Assembly (NCBI GenBank): GCA_949825045.1
Contig: OX463829.1
Location: 4,960,001-5,024,000 of the forward strand
Source of the DNA: Argyresthia goedartella
Taxonomy: Eukaryota > Arthropoda > Insecta > Lepidoptera > Argyresthiidae
DNA length: 64,000 nt
Direction of reading: 5' to 3'
The notes below the pieces were generated by a model. That model made no database searches. It saw only the letters and a program-made list of their open reading frames with translations, and had not been told where the DNA came from. Made by a program: the position numbers and the translations under genes. Positions 11,320 to 22,355 of this stretch are shown in pieces (within the stretch, counting starts at the first letter, position 1; each line of letters starts with the position of its first letter).

Positions 11320-12747
11320 TATTCCGCGCACTACGGCCTCTGCTCGACGTTGTCGCGGTAAAAATCGATTTTGGGTCGTCAGTAGAATTTCCCGCCGGAA
11401 AAAAGGAAAAAATTTTTGTTTGTTGTGTATAGTAAACGTGATGTTGCTGTAAAAATATGAATGTTCTGTACATTATTTGTATGTCTTCCTTTCTAATAAT
11501 GACCAATGCGTTTGTTGTGTGTGGTGTGGTGTTGTGGTTGGGTTGGATCAGAGACACGGAGACTTTACTTATTATAATAATATCTGCTATTAGTATCTAG
11601 TATATTTGTTATGAGGAAAAGTAAGGTTTATCAACATAAAACTACAAGTAACTAGTTAAAATTTGCATATATAAAGGACATGAATAGATTTTAATTCTAC
11701 CGATATCATTTATCTTTTTTTTAACAGCCCTTAAAACTATAATTGCTTTCATAAATTGATGCTTAGTAATTTGATAATCCGTCGTAGTTTTGATTTGTTA
11801 TTTATATCGATCCAAACAACTGTCATTACATTTTTAAATACAAATTTCCAAATACGAACTCATACGAACACTATGTTCAAATTGAATTTTTAAGGGGTTT
11901 ATCTATCCAAGTTTCGTAATTAAAGCCATACGGCGATATTTTTTATAATTTACGGACATCCCGGTATCGTAATATCAGATTCTGCTGAAAGCCCACCAGT
12001 AATTTACGGGTTTTAGGGCAAATTGGACCCTTTTCAAAGAGCTACTTCGGACTGGGGTAACATGTTACAACGGAGCTGATTTACAATTGCCCATTTCGGT
12101 GTTGAATCTTCTAAAGTTGCTTTCTTCAATGTCTTTCCATTCAATATTCGTAATCTAGAGCTGTTTTTTTCCTGCCTACTTTGATGACTAGGCTTCCTAC
12201 TTTTTCGAAACATATCTGTGTATCATCAACCGATGAGATTAAATAATGCTTGTTTAACTCAATGTTTAATAAACCTCGCAAAATAGTAAACAAATCTCAC
12301 TAGTCTATTGTAATGTAGAAATCGGCAATCGTACAAAGCCGCGCTATTCCACTTTTGGACCTTATCCCCAAATAATACGGTCCATAGAGCAAGGTTTGGT
12401 TCGCATTTCTTCTCATAGGTACCCGCATAAATAACCAGTTACGCAGTTTGTAACTTGCACTTTCAATTTGTAAAAGTAGGCCGTGTTAAGTATTGGTAGA
12501 ACCTTCGCAAGGTTATTCCCATCTCACACCAATTTAGTAATTCATATTATAATAAATGCCTTATCCGCTATTTTATGAACTGTCCAACGCTAATCGAGAG
12601 TGTGTAAATATTTGATAGTGATGTCAAAATATTTTGAAGTCCAATGATTACACAAAATGATGTTTATAAATATACTGCAAGGGTAGGATGATCATGATAT
12701 AACGATTTGAATACGCAATTCAACCCATATCAAAGTAAATACCATTA

Positions 12748-13207
12748 GGGATCGTCCATTAATTGCGAGACGTATTTAGGGGGGGAGGGGGAAGGCATTC
12801 TCACGTGGGGGAGAGGGGGAAGCGTGTCTTGGTAAATTTCACGTAATTTATTCCCCTAAAAAAAGCGTAAAACTGACAAAAAATGGGTTAAATATTGATT
12901 TAACCCATTTTTTGTCAGTTTTTATTGCCAATTTTTATTGATAAACAATGGTTTCTTGACTAAAATATATAGCTGTAGCTTCCATTTGTATTTATTGTTA
13001 AATAATATCACTGATATTCTAGACGACGATCTAATCAATCCTAAATACTAGTCCATGATAAAAATAATGAAGCAAATGGAGTTTTATTTACAAATTAAAA
13101 CTAGAAACATCTTACGTGAGATTTAAGACGGGGGGCGAGTCAAATCTCATGAAATCTCACCACTAGGTTCGTCAAAAAAGCCTCACGTAATTAATAGACG
13201 CCCCCTT
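12748..13207. mobile_element. TIR MITE with an internal hairpin
   Basis: The left end GGGATCGTCCATTAATTGCG and the reverse complement of the right end, GGGGGCGTCTATTAATTACG, form imperfect terminal inverted repeats. Each is followed by a G-rich patch. Near the left end lies a near-perfect 24-bp hairpin at 12869-12922. There is no transposase frame. Superfamily not determined. Confidence 0.55.
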
Positions 13208-13805
13208 ACGTACTAATATCACTTTTATTCCCAAATGGGAATATGGGCGTATGAGTTATTTATTATCCATTTCAATATATGTGTAATGTATATGTAGTTT
13301 GATAAATGAATATTTTTGTACAATTAAGACAATTGACTCACATTCATCTCTTAAACATAACATAACACAGAGTCACGCCTTTTTGGCTTACGGGGTGGCA
13401 GAGGTAGAGTTTTGAGCACATTTAGCCAGTTAATCTATACACCATTTTCGTTTTTAAAATACTCAACTTAAAGTTCAAAAAGGCATAACCCACGAACGTA
13501 AGTGCATCGAACACTATAGTTCACATTCAGAACATTTAGCCACTAATGTTATTAGTATTTCGGCATACCTACGTAGTACAGTAGGTACGTACTTCTCATT
13601 GAGAATGGTGCAATACGAAGACAATACGTTCGAGCAGAATGAATTTTCACGATTAGATTGTTTGGTATGCCATAAAACTTGTAAAGACTGTGTCCTTTGT
13701 AACATTCAGGCCACATTGCACCAGGGGTCTACCTAACATAAAATTTACAGTGTCTTAGTATCATGCCCATAATAAAAGCCTCTCTTTGAAAGTTGACAAT
13801 CACCA

Positions 13806-14050
13806 TCATCATCATCATATTCAGCCCACATCGACCCACTGCTGGGCATAGGCCTCTTCTCTAAAGCGCCAATCCCCCCGGTCCTGTGCCAATCGCACCC
13901 AGTGGGATCCCGACGACATGATGATATCGTCGGACCATTGAGTTGGTGGTCTGCCCACTGACCTTGTCGCTCCCCGTGGCCACCAGTCTGTGAATGCTTT
14001 GGTCTACTGTCCATCTTCCCGTCTAGCCAAGTGTCCCGCCCATCATTCAT
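13806..14050 (-). mobile_element. RTE-like LINE 3' end with (ATC)n tail
   Basis: Tandem ATC units at about 13801-13819 are followed by CCACTGCTGGGCATAGGCCT and a moderately GC-rich tail region, a layout typical of lepidopteran RTE-type LINE 3' ends. An open minus-strand frame at 13745-14056 has no conserved domain and is not called as a gene. Confidence 0.5.
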
Positions 14051-14559
14051 AGTCAATTATTTTTCCTGAACTTCTGCTATTACGTATTAAAAATAGCGTT
14101 GAAGTACGTAACCTACTTATATCGTATAGCCTTTAATCTTGATATATTAATCATTTAATGAGAGAGTATAATTAGTAAATTATTAACCTCCTCTTAATTA
14201 AAAGTGACACGAATTAACGAATTTGAAGTAAATACATAGGCCTCGTTAAAATGTTGGGCTCCACGGACTAAAAGAGTGGCGTCATAAGATGATTACGACA
14301 TTCGTGCTCAGGGCCCCGAGTCTCTTATAAAACACCAATAGCAATAGTGTATTGATTGCGCCGACAGCCGCAAAATTTCGTATTCGCCAGTCAGTCTCCA
14401 AACAAAACAGGCAGCAACAACTGTACATTTTCTAAATCGATTGAAATTCGTAGATAGAATTACATAATAAGTGATACATGATTAAAATTACAGACTGCAC
14501 CGAAAATTGCAATCAAAACTTCAGGCTAAATTATGATTTTGTTTGGCTGGTATTTAATC

Positions 14560-14790
14560 GCACATCAAAAATACTGATTTGCGCAGCAAAAAAGGCAAAA
14601 ACACTTTTTATGTTTTAAATATTTAATGAGTACTTAAGTATATGTGTTAAGTATTTTTTGTTGTCTAACTGTTGAACCTAACACGAAGGATAAAGGGGGC
14701 TTCTCTTCGCTCACCCCCTTTACCCTTCACCCAAGCTACCGCAGCAAATATAAGGGATATTTGCTGTGCAAATCAGTATTTTTGATGTGC
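14560..14790. mobile_element. TIR MITE, family M1 copy 1
   Basis: The terminal inverted repeats GCACATCAAAAATACTGATT and its complement (AATCAGTATTTTTGATGTGC at the right end) bracket about 230 bp with CCTAACACGAAGGATAAAGG in the middle. A second copy is at 17249-17487. A diverged relative with GCGCGAC and GATTTGCGCG motifs is near 40080-40260. Confidence 0.7.
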
Positions 14791-15002
14791 AGTTTATCAT
14801 TTCCCATTTTGTTTTGTCGAACCTAAAATTCGTCTGCGAGTTGTTATCCGATATATTCTAACGTTACCTTCCGCTTCCGCTTCCGTTCGAAATACCAACA
14901 GAACAGCAGACGTGGACGCAGCCACAACATAAATCAACGTGATTTCTGCGCTTCAAACCACACTTAGATAATATATGAATTTGACCTGACCATTATAAAT
15001 AA

Positions 15003-15410
15003 AAACTGGTCAAGTGCGAGTCTAACTCGCGCACGAAGGGTTCCGTACCACCATACAATGGTAGGGATGGTGTGGAGTGAATAGTTTGGATTTTACATAG
15101 CAAAATGTTGTTTACAAAGTTATTGGTGCGGCTTCTTTCACACTCCATGTACGTAACCAGGTGCATTCATATGTTTGTATGTGGTATTGAAAGAATTGTA
15201 TGGGAGCCCAATTAAATATTTATTATATACTGGTTTTTAGTATTTGTTGTTATAGCGGCAACAGAAATACATCATCTGTTCAGATAGTTAGAAAGATGAA
15301 ATTTCTGTTGCCAATAATACAGCCTGGTGACGGACGGACGGACGGACAACGGAGGCTAAGTAATAGGATGCCGTTTGGCACCCTTTGGGTACGGAACCCT
15401 AAAAAATAAA
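15003..15410 (+). repeat. Dispersed element, family M2 copy 1, with (GGAC)n block
   Basis: Begins GGTCAAGTGCGAGTCTAACT, with GAAGGGTTCCGTACC at 15037-15051. It ends with a GACGGACGGACGG block and GGGTACGGAACCCT, so GGGTTCCGTACC is repeated inverted at the two ends. A second, longer copy is at 16476-17108. Short open frames in it encode nothing recognisable. Confidence 0.6.
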
Positions 15411-15545
15411 TGTTTGTCGGATGAGCTACAGTTGACCTCGATTTGTCTAAATAAGAGCCCCACCCAAGTATTATGCACTGCAGAGGCCCTTCGCCATTTC
15501 ATGTCAGATTATTTACTGTGTCTGAAATATGTATAAGTATATGAA

Positions 15546-15585
15546 GTCTGTTTCGGCAGACGAGGTCCGGTCTGCTGAAACAGAC
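15546..15585. repeat. Short perfect-arm inverted repeat
   Basis: GTCTGTTTCGGCAGAC and GTCTGCTGAAACAGAC form 16-bp arms with one mismatch around an 8-bp loop. It lies in an 84-codon open frame (15529-15783) with no recognised domain. Confidence 0.7.
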
Positions 15586-16475
15586 TTCCTCTTCCGCCCT
15601 TTTCGTGACCTAAAAGACGATAAACATGACTTGGGGGAATCAGAGTCTGAGGCTCGGAAGCACAGCTCACAACTGAAAGTTGTCACAGTCTTTCAGTCGG
15701 AAAATGACACGAAAATGGCAAGGCCAGTGTATGATTTAGGTGGCACATTAAGTCAGCAGTTGTCTGTGCATTCGTCTCTGTGATATACTGCTGTCAAAGG
15801 AGGTTTTCTGCCTGGCCCCGTTATCGTTTAAAAACGTTTATTTGGTCACGCTTCGATTGATCTCTAAGCCGAACATGTAAATACTAAATAGCCATTATTT
15901 TTAGGTACGCCGTACGTACTTAAAAACAATGTCTTCAACCTACGATTAATAAATAAAATAAGTGAATTTCCGTGGTGGAAATCGAAAATTGGTGCAATAT
16001 TGTATTTCTACTTATCGCCCCGTGATCGAATGTCTGGGTTCAAATCAAATCCAGCAATCTAACAAGCGCGTTAGATAAGTTCACTCAATTTCCCAAAACA
16101 TCCTTCCCGATTTTTTCACTGGAATAAGAAAGCTAATGCGCAATTTCTATTTGGTATCAAGAGAGGTATTCGAAAAATGACGATTTTTTCTAGGGCATCA
16201 AACTGAAAAAAAAACATTTCGAGATATATGTGTCCATAAATGTCCCATTAATCCATCAGTTGTCCTCTACAGAGTGTTTTCCCGAATTTCCTTCGCCGTT
16301 AAGTTGGCTGTCCTGAAAAACTGTCAAATGTCAAGAGTTTTCCCGTCAGTCAATAACTCAATTGTCTGTCAGAACGTAAACAAATATTTATATTATAGTA
16401 TTTTAAATTTATAAAGTGGCTAGTCTTACTGAAATCCTAAGATCAGAACAAGGCAATAATGCCTAATGTAATAAA

Positions 16476-17108
16476 ATCGGTCTAGTGCGAGAGGGAAATC
16501 GGACCCGCAGACGAAGGGTCGTATACCATCGTACACCGAAAAACGTAACACGACAGTCTTTTGTACGAGTATGCCTTTTATTTTTTTTAAATAAAATATT
16601 AAATATTAGGTAGGACTACATTCAAGAAGAGTTTTATGCATGTAGCATGTAAGTATTGAACTATGTACTTACTCAGGCTAACGAAACTCTTTGCTCATTG
16701 AAACCGAAAGTGGATAGAAATTGTGTAACTTATTTACAGAAATGAAATGAAATATCATAAAAAACTTAATATTATTTATTATAATTCGAATAAGCAATTA
16801 TTAATTGACAAATAACTAAGCTCAAAACTCTTTCCGATAAGCTCGGATAAACTAATAAGACAAAATGGCTAAGAAAATGGCTAAACCAATAATTTCTTAT
16901 ATATCTTTTTATTCTTAAAAACCGGTATGTTTCATTATTTGTTGTTATAGCGACAATAGAAATACACCCTCTGTGCAAAATTTCAGCTCTCTACCTATTT
17001 CGGTTGATCCGGTAGAGTCCAGTGACGGATGGACAGACGGACGGACGGACAGCGGAGGCTTAGTATCAGGGTCCCGTTTGGCACCCTTCGGGTACGGAAC
17101 CCTAATGA
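16476..17108 (+). repeat. Dispersed element, family M2 copy 2
   Basis: Starts CGGTCTAGTGCGAG with GACGAAGGGTCGTATACC and ends with a GGACGGACGGAC block, CACCCTTCGGGTACGGAACC and CT. Same layout as 15003-15410, with about 200 bp of extra internal AT-rich sequence. Confidence 0.55.
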
Positions 17109-17248
17109 ATGGGTCCAAGGTCCTCTCAGGGAGAAGCATAAGCATCACAATAACATGTCGGCAGCATTCACATACACCGTGAGCTTTCTTTGGTTTTACA
17201 ATCTATATTATTTGGGACCTGTGCTAAATAACTGGCTAGAATTTAATC

Positions 17249-17487
17249 ACACATCAAAAATACTGATTTGCACAGCAAAAAAGGATCAGCAAAAACTCTT
17301 TTTATGTTTTAAATATTTTATATGTACTCAAGTTTATGTTTTAAGTATTCTTTGTTGTTCTTGCATGTTCAACCTAACACGAAGGATAAAGGGGGCTTCG
17401 CCTGGCTCACCCCCTTAACCCTTCACCTAAGCTACCGTAGCATTTTGCCGTGATATTTGCTGTGTAAAAACAGTATTTTTGATGTGC
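17249..17487. mobile_element. TIR MITE, family M1 copy 2
   Basis: Left end ACATCAAAAATACTGATTTG and right end CAGTATTTTTGATGTGC are inverted. The central CCTAACACGAAGGATAAAGG block is identical to that of 14560-14790. Confidence 0.7.
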
Positions 17488-17733
17488 AGTTTAATATTTC
17501 CCAATAAGTATATGTTCCTAAAAACTGTGAAACAATGTATTTAGTCCATCCTTTTATAGTGAAGAGATATTTTTGACAGGCTTTTACTCAATATTCAGCA
17601 ATGTTTGTGTCGTCATCAATGTTCAATAGTGACATGTGAGTGACATTGATTTTTTCGTTTAGAAACAACCAGCAGCAAGGAACCCTTCAAAAAAGTTGAT
17701 ACAGTGACGTCACGAGGGGAGTTATTAGAACAT

Positions 17734-19080
17734 TGTGACGTCCCTACTTGGAGAGGAATAAAAAGATTCCAAATAGGTAGCCAACAAGAATTTTTATTTA
17801 ACGTGGGTTCTCCAAATGTAGTCTGACCCTGGTTACGCAGCAACGAATCTTCCCTGCGGGTTTTGCCGTAGTCGGAGTGCCGCTGACGTCGGAGAAGTAA
17901 CGGTCCGAATGCAGCCGGAGCAGGGAAGCAGGTTAGCCCGAAGCGGTGTCAGGAACCGGGAAACCGTAGGGTAGCGAGGAAAAGCGGTGATCCCGAAGAG
18001 GTGCCAGGAACCCCGAACTGGAATTCGAAACCGTTCCTCCTTTAACATCTGTTACTGCACTCCGTCCGAATGCTCCACCCGCCAAGAAAAGAATAGTGTT
18101 GTCGTGGTGGTAACAATCAGAACGGAGTTACATATACAAAGGAAAATACAGTGCTAGGAATAAAAACAAGCAAGCATTCATATTTGTTATCGGCAGACCC
18201 CACTTGGGACATTTTACAAATAATCGGACATTCTACAAAATGTCCAAATGTGCAATCTGCCGGTAACATTAATTATTTCTATATATGAAAAAAGGATATT
18301 TATTTGTTTATCGGCAGACCTCACTTGGGACATTATGCAAACAATCCGGACATTTTATGAAATGCCCAAATATGAAATCTGCCGGTAACAATCAACAATT
18401 TCCACACAAAAAGGTAGCTAGTATAATTTAGTAAGCTGAACATATTTTCCAGACATTCTATAAGAAGCCAAGACACACTAACGCGTGTCTAAAAGCGGGT
18501 AGCAATTTGCGTTACAATGCGATGTGAATATCGCGAAATAATAATTAGCGAGTCTAAAAGGAATAAAACGCAACAAGCAATAAATGAAATGAGATGATTC
18601 TGGACACAAATGAGTAAGCCCGAAAGTACCTAACGGTAAGATGATTTTAAAACAGTATCTTTCACCACTCACCTCAATCGGGGTTAATATGAAGCACAGA
18701 CAAAACTAAAACGTAACTACTAGTAGTACGTTATGATTAAACGTAAGTAATTACTGTTTAGAGTCGTTCGTCGGCGTACGGTAAAAAGGGACCGTTACAG
18801 AGCGCCAGTAGGACGGACGTGCGTATAGTGCTGAGTGAGTTTTCGGAATGACGCCGGCGCCGCAAAGTCAAGTTGCGGTCACGGCTAGTTAGTTTAAAAC
18901 GGGCCAATCATAGCAGAGCGAGTGAGTTGTCAACAGTGGAATGTTGCTAGTACAGCGCGTGAAAATTAATACTGTGATTACTAGCCTCATTTGGTAGTTT
19001 TATTAAGAGAATTACTACTTAAATTTAAAATAAGACCAGTTAATGATAGAGTGAAGACAACGGTAACTTACAACGTTACA
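17734..19080 (-). repeat. 3' LTR of the gypsy element
   Basis: 1347 bp, the same length as the copy at 24033-25379 with a constant offset of 6299. On the minus strand an AATAAA signal lies at 17798-17793, about 60 nt from the element end. Two hairpin modules occur at 18186-18267 and 18306-18389. Short frames inside (17833-18048, 18478-18672) repeat exactly in the other LTR and are not called as genes. Confidence 0.95.
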
Positions 19081-19136
19081 ATACCCCCTCGCCCAGTAAA
19101 GGGTTTTCATACGTAATGAAAATCCAAAACCTAATT

Positions 19137-22100
19137 CTAAATATTCTTAACTAGTTTTAGATCCTTAACATGCCAGGTGCCTAAGTCCTTTCCCGTCATA
19201 TCCTCTAAAATGTATACCAAGGGTGATTTCTTAGCGGAGACGCGACATTTGGTATATTTGGGCGCTAACTTTTTACTAAAGTACTTGTCTTTATCACTCA
19301 AGACATAAGCACGTTTTAGGACAATGTCGCCTACGCTGAATTCTGCCTCTTTCCGCCTAAGATTATAGTGCGCCGTATTTTTTTTATGTGCGTGCCAAAG
19401 AGATGCCTGTACCTTATCAAAATATTTTGACAGGTGACCCAGATTTTCAGCGTAAATGTCGCGTGGCAGAAATAGTAGTTCCTCACCCAGATCGTTATCT
19501 GTATAATGAGAACCACAAGTAACCGTTTCTCGTCCGTACACGAGGAACGATGGCGTGTAGCCAGTTGCTTCATTGACGGAGTTGTTAATGGCATACTGTA
19601 TTTTGGGAATATTAGTGTCCCAGGTTCTGTGGTCATTGTCCACGTAGGTGGAAATACATGTAACTATTGTTTTGTTATAGCGCTCGACAGTGTTTACTTG
19701 CGGAGTATATCTCGGAGAGAAGAATACGTTAGGTATCTTGTATTTCTTAAAGAGGGTATTTGTTACCGAGCTAATAAACTGGGTACCATTGTCAAGGAAT
19801 ATTGTCTGTGGGATTCCGTGGACCAGAAACACAGAGTCCTCCAGAGCCTTGACGACAGCTTCCGAAGTAGCGCGTCGCATGGGAAAAATAAGGCAATATT
19901 TTGAGAAGCAACATGTTACGACCAAAATATAACTATTCTGCTTTCGACTGACCGGAAGTGGACCTATGAAATCAATGGATATCATTTGAAACGGCCGTGA
20001 GCATTGTTTAGGTCGACCCATCGTACCCAGCGTCGGATGGTTTTGTGGTTTGTAAGTGAGACATTTTGAACAAGAACCAACAAAACGTACGACGTCTTGG
20101 TGCATGCCCGGCCAGTAGTATCGAAGAAGTAAGCGTCGATAGGTCTTGAAAATACCCAAGTGAGCAGCAGTAGGGTCAGCATGATTCTCCTCTATGACGC
20201 TGTCACGCAATTCTTTCGGCACCACTTCCTTCCAGGAAAACTCCGAAATCATTTCGCACTTATTTTTGGAGTGGCGATAGAGAGCACCACCTTCGATCAA
20301 GTAGTTAGGAAAGAGGTTCGGCTTTTCTAAACAACCGTTATAAATGTTTTTGTACCATGTGTCAGTAGTAGTCAAATTAGAGTTGACCGTACTGATAGAA
20401 GCACATGGGAAAGCACGAGATAGTGCATCTGGAATGACATTATCGACCCCACGACGATGTTTAAGTTCGAAATTAAAGGCAGACAACCTCACACACCAGC
20501 GTGCTAGTCTTCCGGTAGGGTTGTCCAGTGACAAGAACCATTTGAGCGCGGAGTGGTCGGTGTAAACGGTAAAGGTTTTTCCGTTTTCCAAGTAACACCG
20601 CCAGTGTTCTAGAGCGGTTAAAACTGCTAGCGTCTCCCTCTCGGTTATACTGTAGTTCTTCTCAGATCCCGACAACGCCCTACTCATGTATGCAATCGGA
20701 TGTTCTTTACCATCAATCGTTTGTGTGAGCATGGCACCAATCCCAAAATTGCTCGCATCAGTGTGTACTTCGAACGGTAAATCGTAATTGGGACAAGAGA
20801 GAACCGGGGCTGATACAAGACACTCTTTTAGCTTATTAAAAGCATCATCAGCTTCAGTTGTCCACTGAAACTTGGGTGCGTTCTTCTTACTTGAAGTCAG
20901 CTGGTTGAGTGGTCCGGCAATAGTGCTAAAGTTGGGGACGAAACGGCGGTACCACGTGGCTGTTCCAAGGAAGCGTTTAAGATCTTTTTTTTTTGTGGGT
21001 GTTGGGAAATTAAGGATAGCCTCGACTTTTTCAGGATCAGTGCGAAGGCCATGCGCATCCACAACATAACCCAAGTACTTCAACTCATTTCTGAAGAACT
21101 TGCATTTTTCAAGGTTGATGGATAAGTTCGCTTGTTTTAATTTATGCAGCACGCCTAGTAGTAAGGACACGTGTTCCTCAAAGCTGCTGCTGATGATAAT
21201 AATATCATCTAAATATGCGAACGCCTTTAGATCAAAATTCCCGAACAGAAGATCGACAAGCCTTTGTTGAGTGGCAGGGGCATTGGTGAGACCGAAAGCA
21301 GTGGTCTTAAAACGGAGAGTTCCTCTGCCTGGAACATAGAATGCAGTTTTGTCTTGATCTTCTGGAGCTATTGGAATTTGCCAGAACGCTTTCGACAAAT
21401 CTACGCTAGATAAGAATTTTGCATCGCGTAGGTTGTCTAATATTTCAGTTATATAGGGTAGGTTATATGCGTCCTTTTTTGTGACCGAATTCAGTTTACG
21501 GCTGTCGAGGCAAAAGCGAGGTTGTCCATTCTTTTTATAGACAATGAGGACAGGGGACGACCAAGCGCTCTCGCAAGGTTCAACTACATCTAACGCTAGC
21601 ATTTCGTCGACTTGCTCTACCAAAATTCGCTGCTTCTCAGGTGACATTCGATAGTAACGTTGTCTTATAGGTTGAGAGTCACCAGTATCGATATGGTGAG
21701 TTATAAGACTAGTTCTACCAAGGCCCATACTGTCAGTGGAGATTTCCTGGAATTGACTGACAATTGAATCGGCTGTGGACTTTTGTGAATCAGAGAGATT
21801 ATCGTAAGACTGTATAAAAGTCTCATTTTTGTCGATACTTATTTCTGCCAAAGAAGAGTTGGACAAGGTGATGCTACCTAAGTATTTGGGACAAATATTG
21901 AAAATCCGCCAAAAGTCAATGCCTAGGATAAGTGGGCTGTCCACATTTGGTAACACGTAACCCTTAATAATGTGGAATTGTTCTTCAAAGTGAATGGGAA
22001 GATTGATGTAGCCAATACTTTGAAGGGACTGGCCTCCAGCAGCAGTCACGGAGATACAATCATCGGTAAATACTTTTAGACCATGGTCCGACAATAATTT

Positions 22101-22355
22101 ATGAGAATCATTGCCGAGAATAGTGACAGCAGATCCAGAATCGAGTAGACCAGAAGCAGGGATGTCCCCGATTCTAACGGAAATATAGGGTCTACTGTCC
22201 TTTGTTGGTTTACTATCCAGAATTGAGGCGACTCTGAAACTAGAGAAGAAGTTTCTAAGGGTTTGTAGCCATTTTTCAAAATCTACTCTATCGAAATGAC
22301 CCTTAGAACCGTCCCAATTCTGGCTAATTAGTTTTTTTGAACGGTAGGAGTACAT
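19137..22355 (-). CDS. Gypsy Pol polyprotein: protease, RT, RNase H, integrase (1072 aa)
   Basis: Domains in order: retropepsin with LLDSGSAVTILG (about residue 68); reverse transcriptase with AYLDDIII (about 382); RNase H with HTDASN (about 530) and YTDHSALKWF; integrase with an HHCC-type zinc region (about 700-760) and the DDE core (IDFIGP about 797, FLDNGTQF about 853, NTVERYN about 890). The C-terminal end has a VGDIVLKRA segment and no chromodomain. The listed start, ATG 22355, overlaps the end of gag by 28 nt and is probably not the real start: pol lies in the -1 frame and should be made by frameshifting at 22337-22331. No stop or frameshift was seen, so it is potentially functional. 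Confidence 0.96.
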   Translation of the reverse strand: MYSYRSKKLISQNWDGSKGHFDRVDFEKWLQTLRNFFSSFRVASILDSKPTKDSRPYISVRIGDIPASGLLDSGSAVTILGNDSHKLLSDHGLKVFTDDCISVTAAGGQSLQSIGYINLPIHFEEQFHIIKGYVLPNVDSPLILGIDFWRIFNICPKYLGSITLSNSSLAEISIDKNETFIQSYDNLSDSQKSTADSIVSQFQEISTDSMGLGRTSLITHHIDTGDSQPIRQRYYRMSPEKQRILVEQVDEMLALDVVEPCESAWSSPVLIVYKKNGQPRFCLDSRKLNSVTKKDAYNLPYITEILDNLRDAKFLSSVDLSKAFWQIPIAPEDQDKTAFYVPGRGTLRFKTTAFGLTNAPATQQRLVDLLFGNFDLKAFAYLDDIIIISSSFEEHVSLLLGVLHKLKQANLSINLEKCKFFRNELKYLGYVVDAHGLRTDPEKVEAILNFPTPTKKKDLKRFLGTATWYRRFVPNFSTIAGPLNQLTSSKKNAPKFQWTTEADDAFNKLKECLVSAPVLSCPNYDLPFEVHTDASNFGIGAMLTQTIDGKEHPIAYMSRALSGSEKNYSITERETLAVLTALEHWRCYLENGKTFTVYTDHSALKWFLSLDNPTGRLARWCVRLSAFNFELKHRRGVDNVIPDALSRAFPCASISTVNSNLTTTDTWYKNIYNGCLEKPNLFPNYLIEGGALYRHSKNKCEMISEFSWKEVVPKELRDSVIEENHADPTAAHLGIFKTYRRLLLRYYWPGMHQDVVRFVGSCSKCLTYKPQNHPTLGTMGRPKQCSRPFQMISIDFIGPLPVSRKQNSYILVVTCCFSKYCLIFPMRRATSEAVVKALEDSVFLVHGIPQTIFLDNGTQFISSVTNTLFKKYKIPNVFFSPRYTPQVNTVERYNKTIVTCISTYVDNDHRTWDTNIPKIQYAINNSVNEATGYTPSFLVYGRETVTCGSHYTDNDLGEELLFLPRDIYAENLGHLSKYFDKVQASLWHAHKKNTAHYNLRRKEAEFSVGDIVLKRAYVLSDKDKYFSKKLAPKYTKCRVSAKKSPLVYILEDMTGKDLGTWHVKDLKLVKNI

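Noticed and set aside
15529..15783. 84-codon open frame with acidic, charged residues
   Set aside because: No recognised domain, starts within an inverted repeat, no splice or promoter signal that I can support.
17833..18672. Two short frames repeated exactly at 24132-24347 and 24777-24971
   Set aside because: They are inside the two identical LTRs; repetition reflects LTR identity, not protein conservation.
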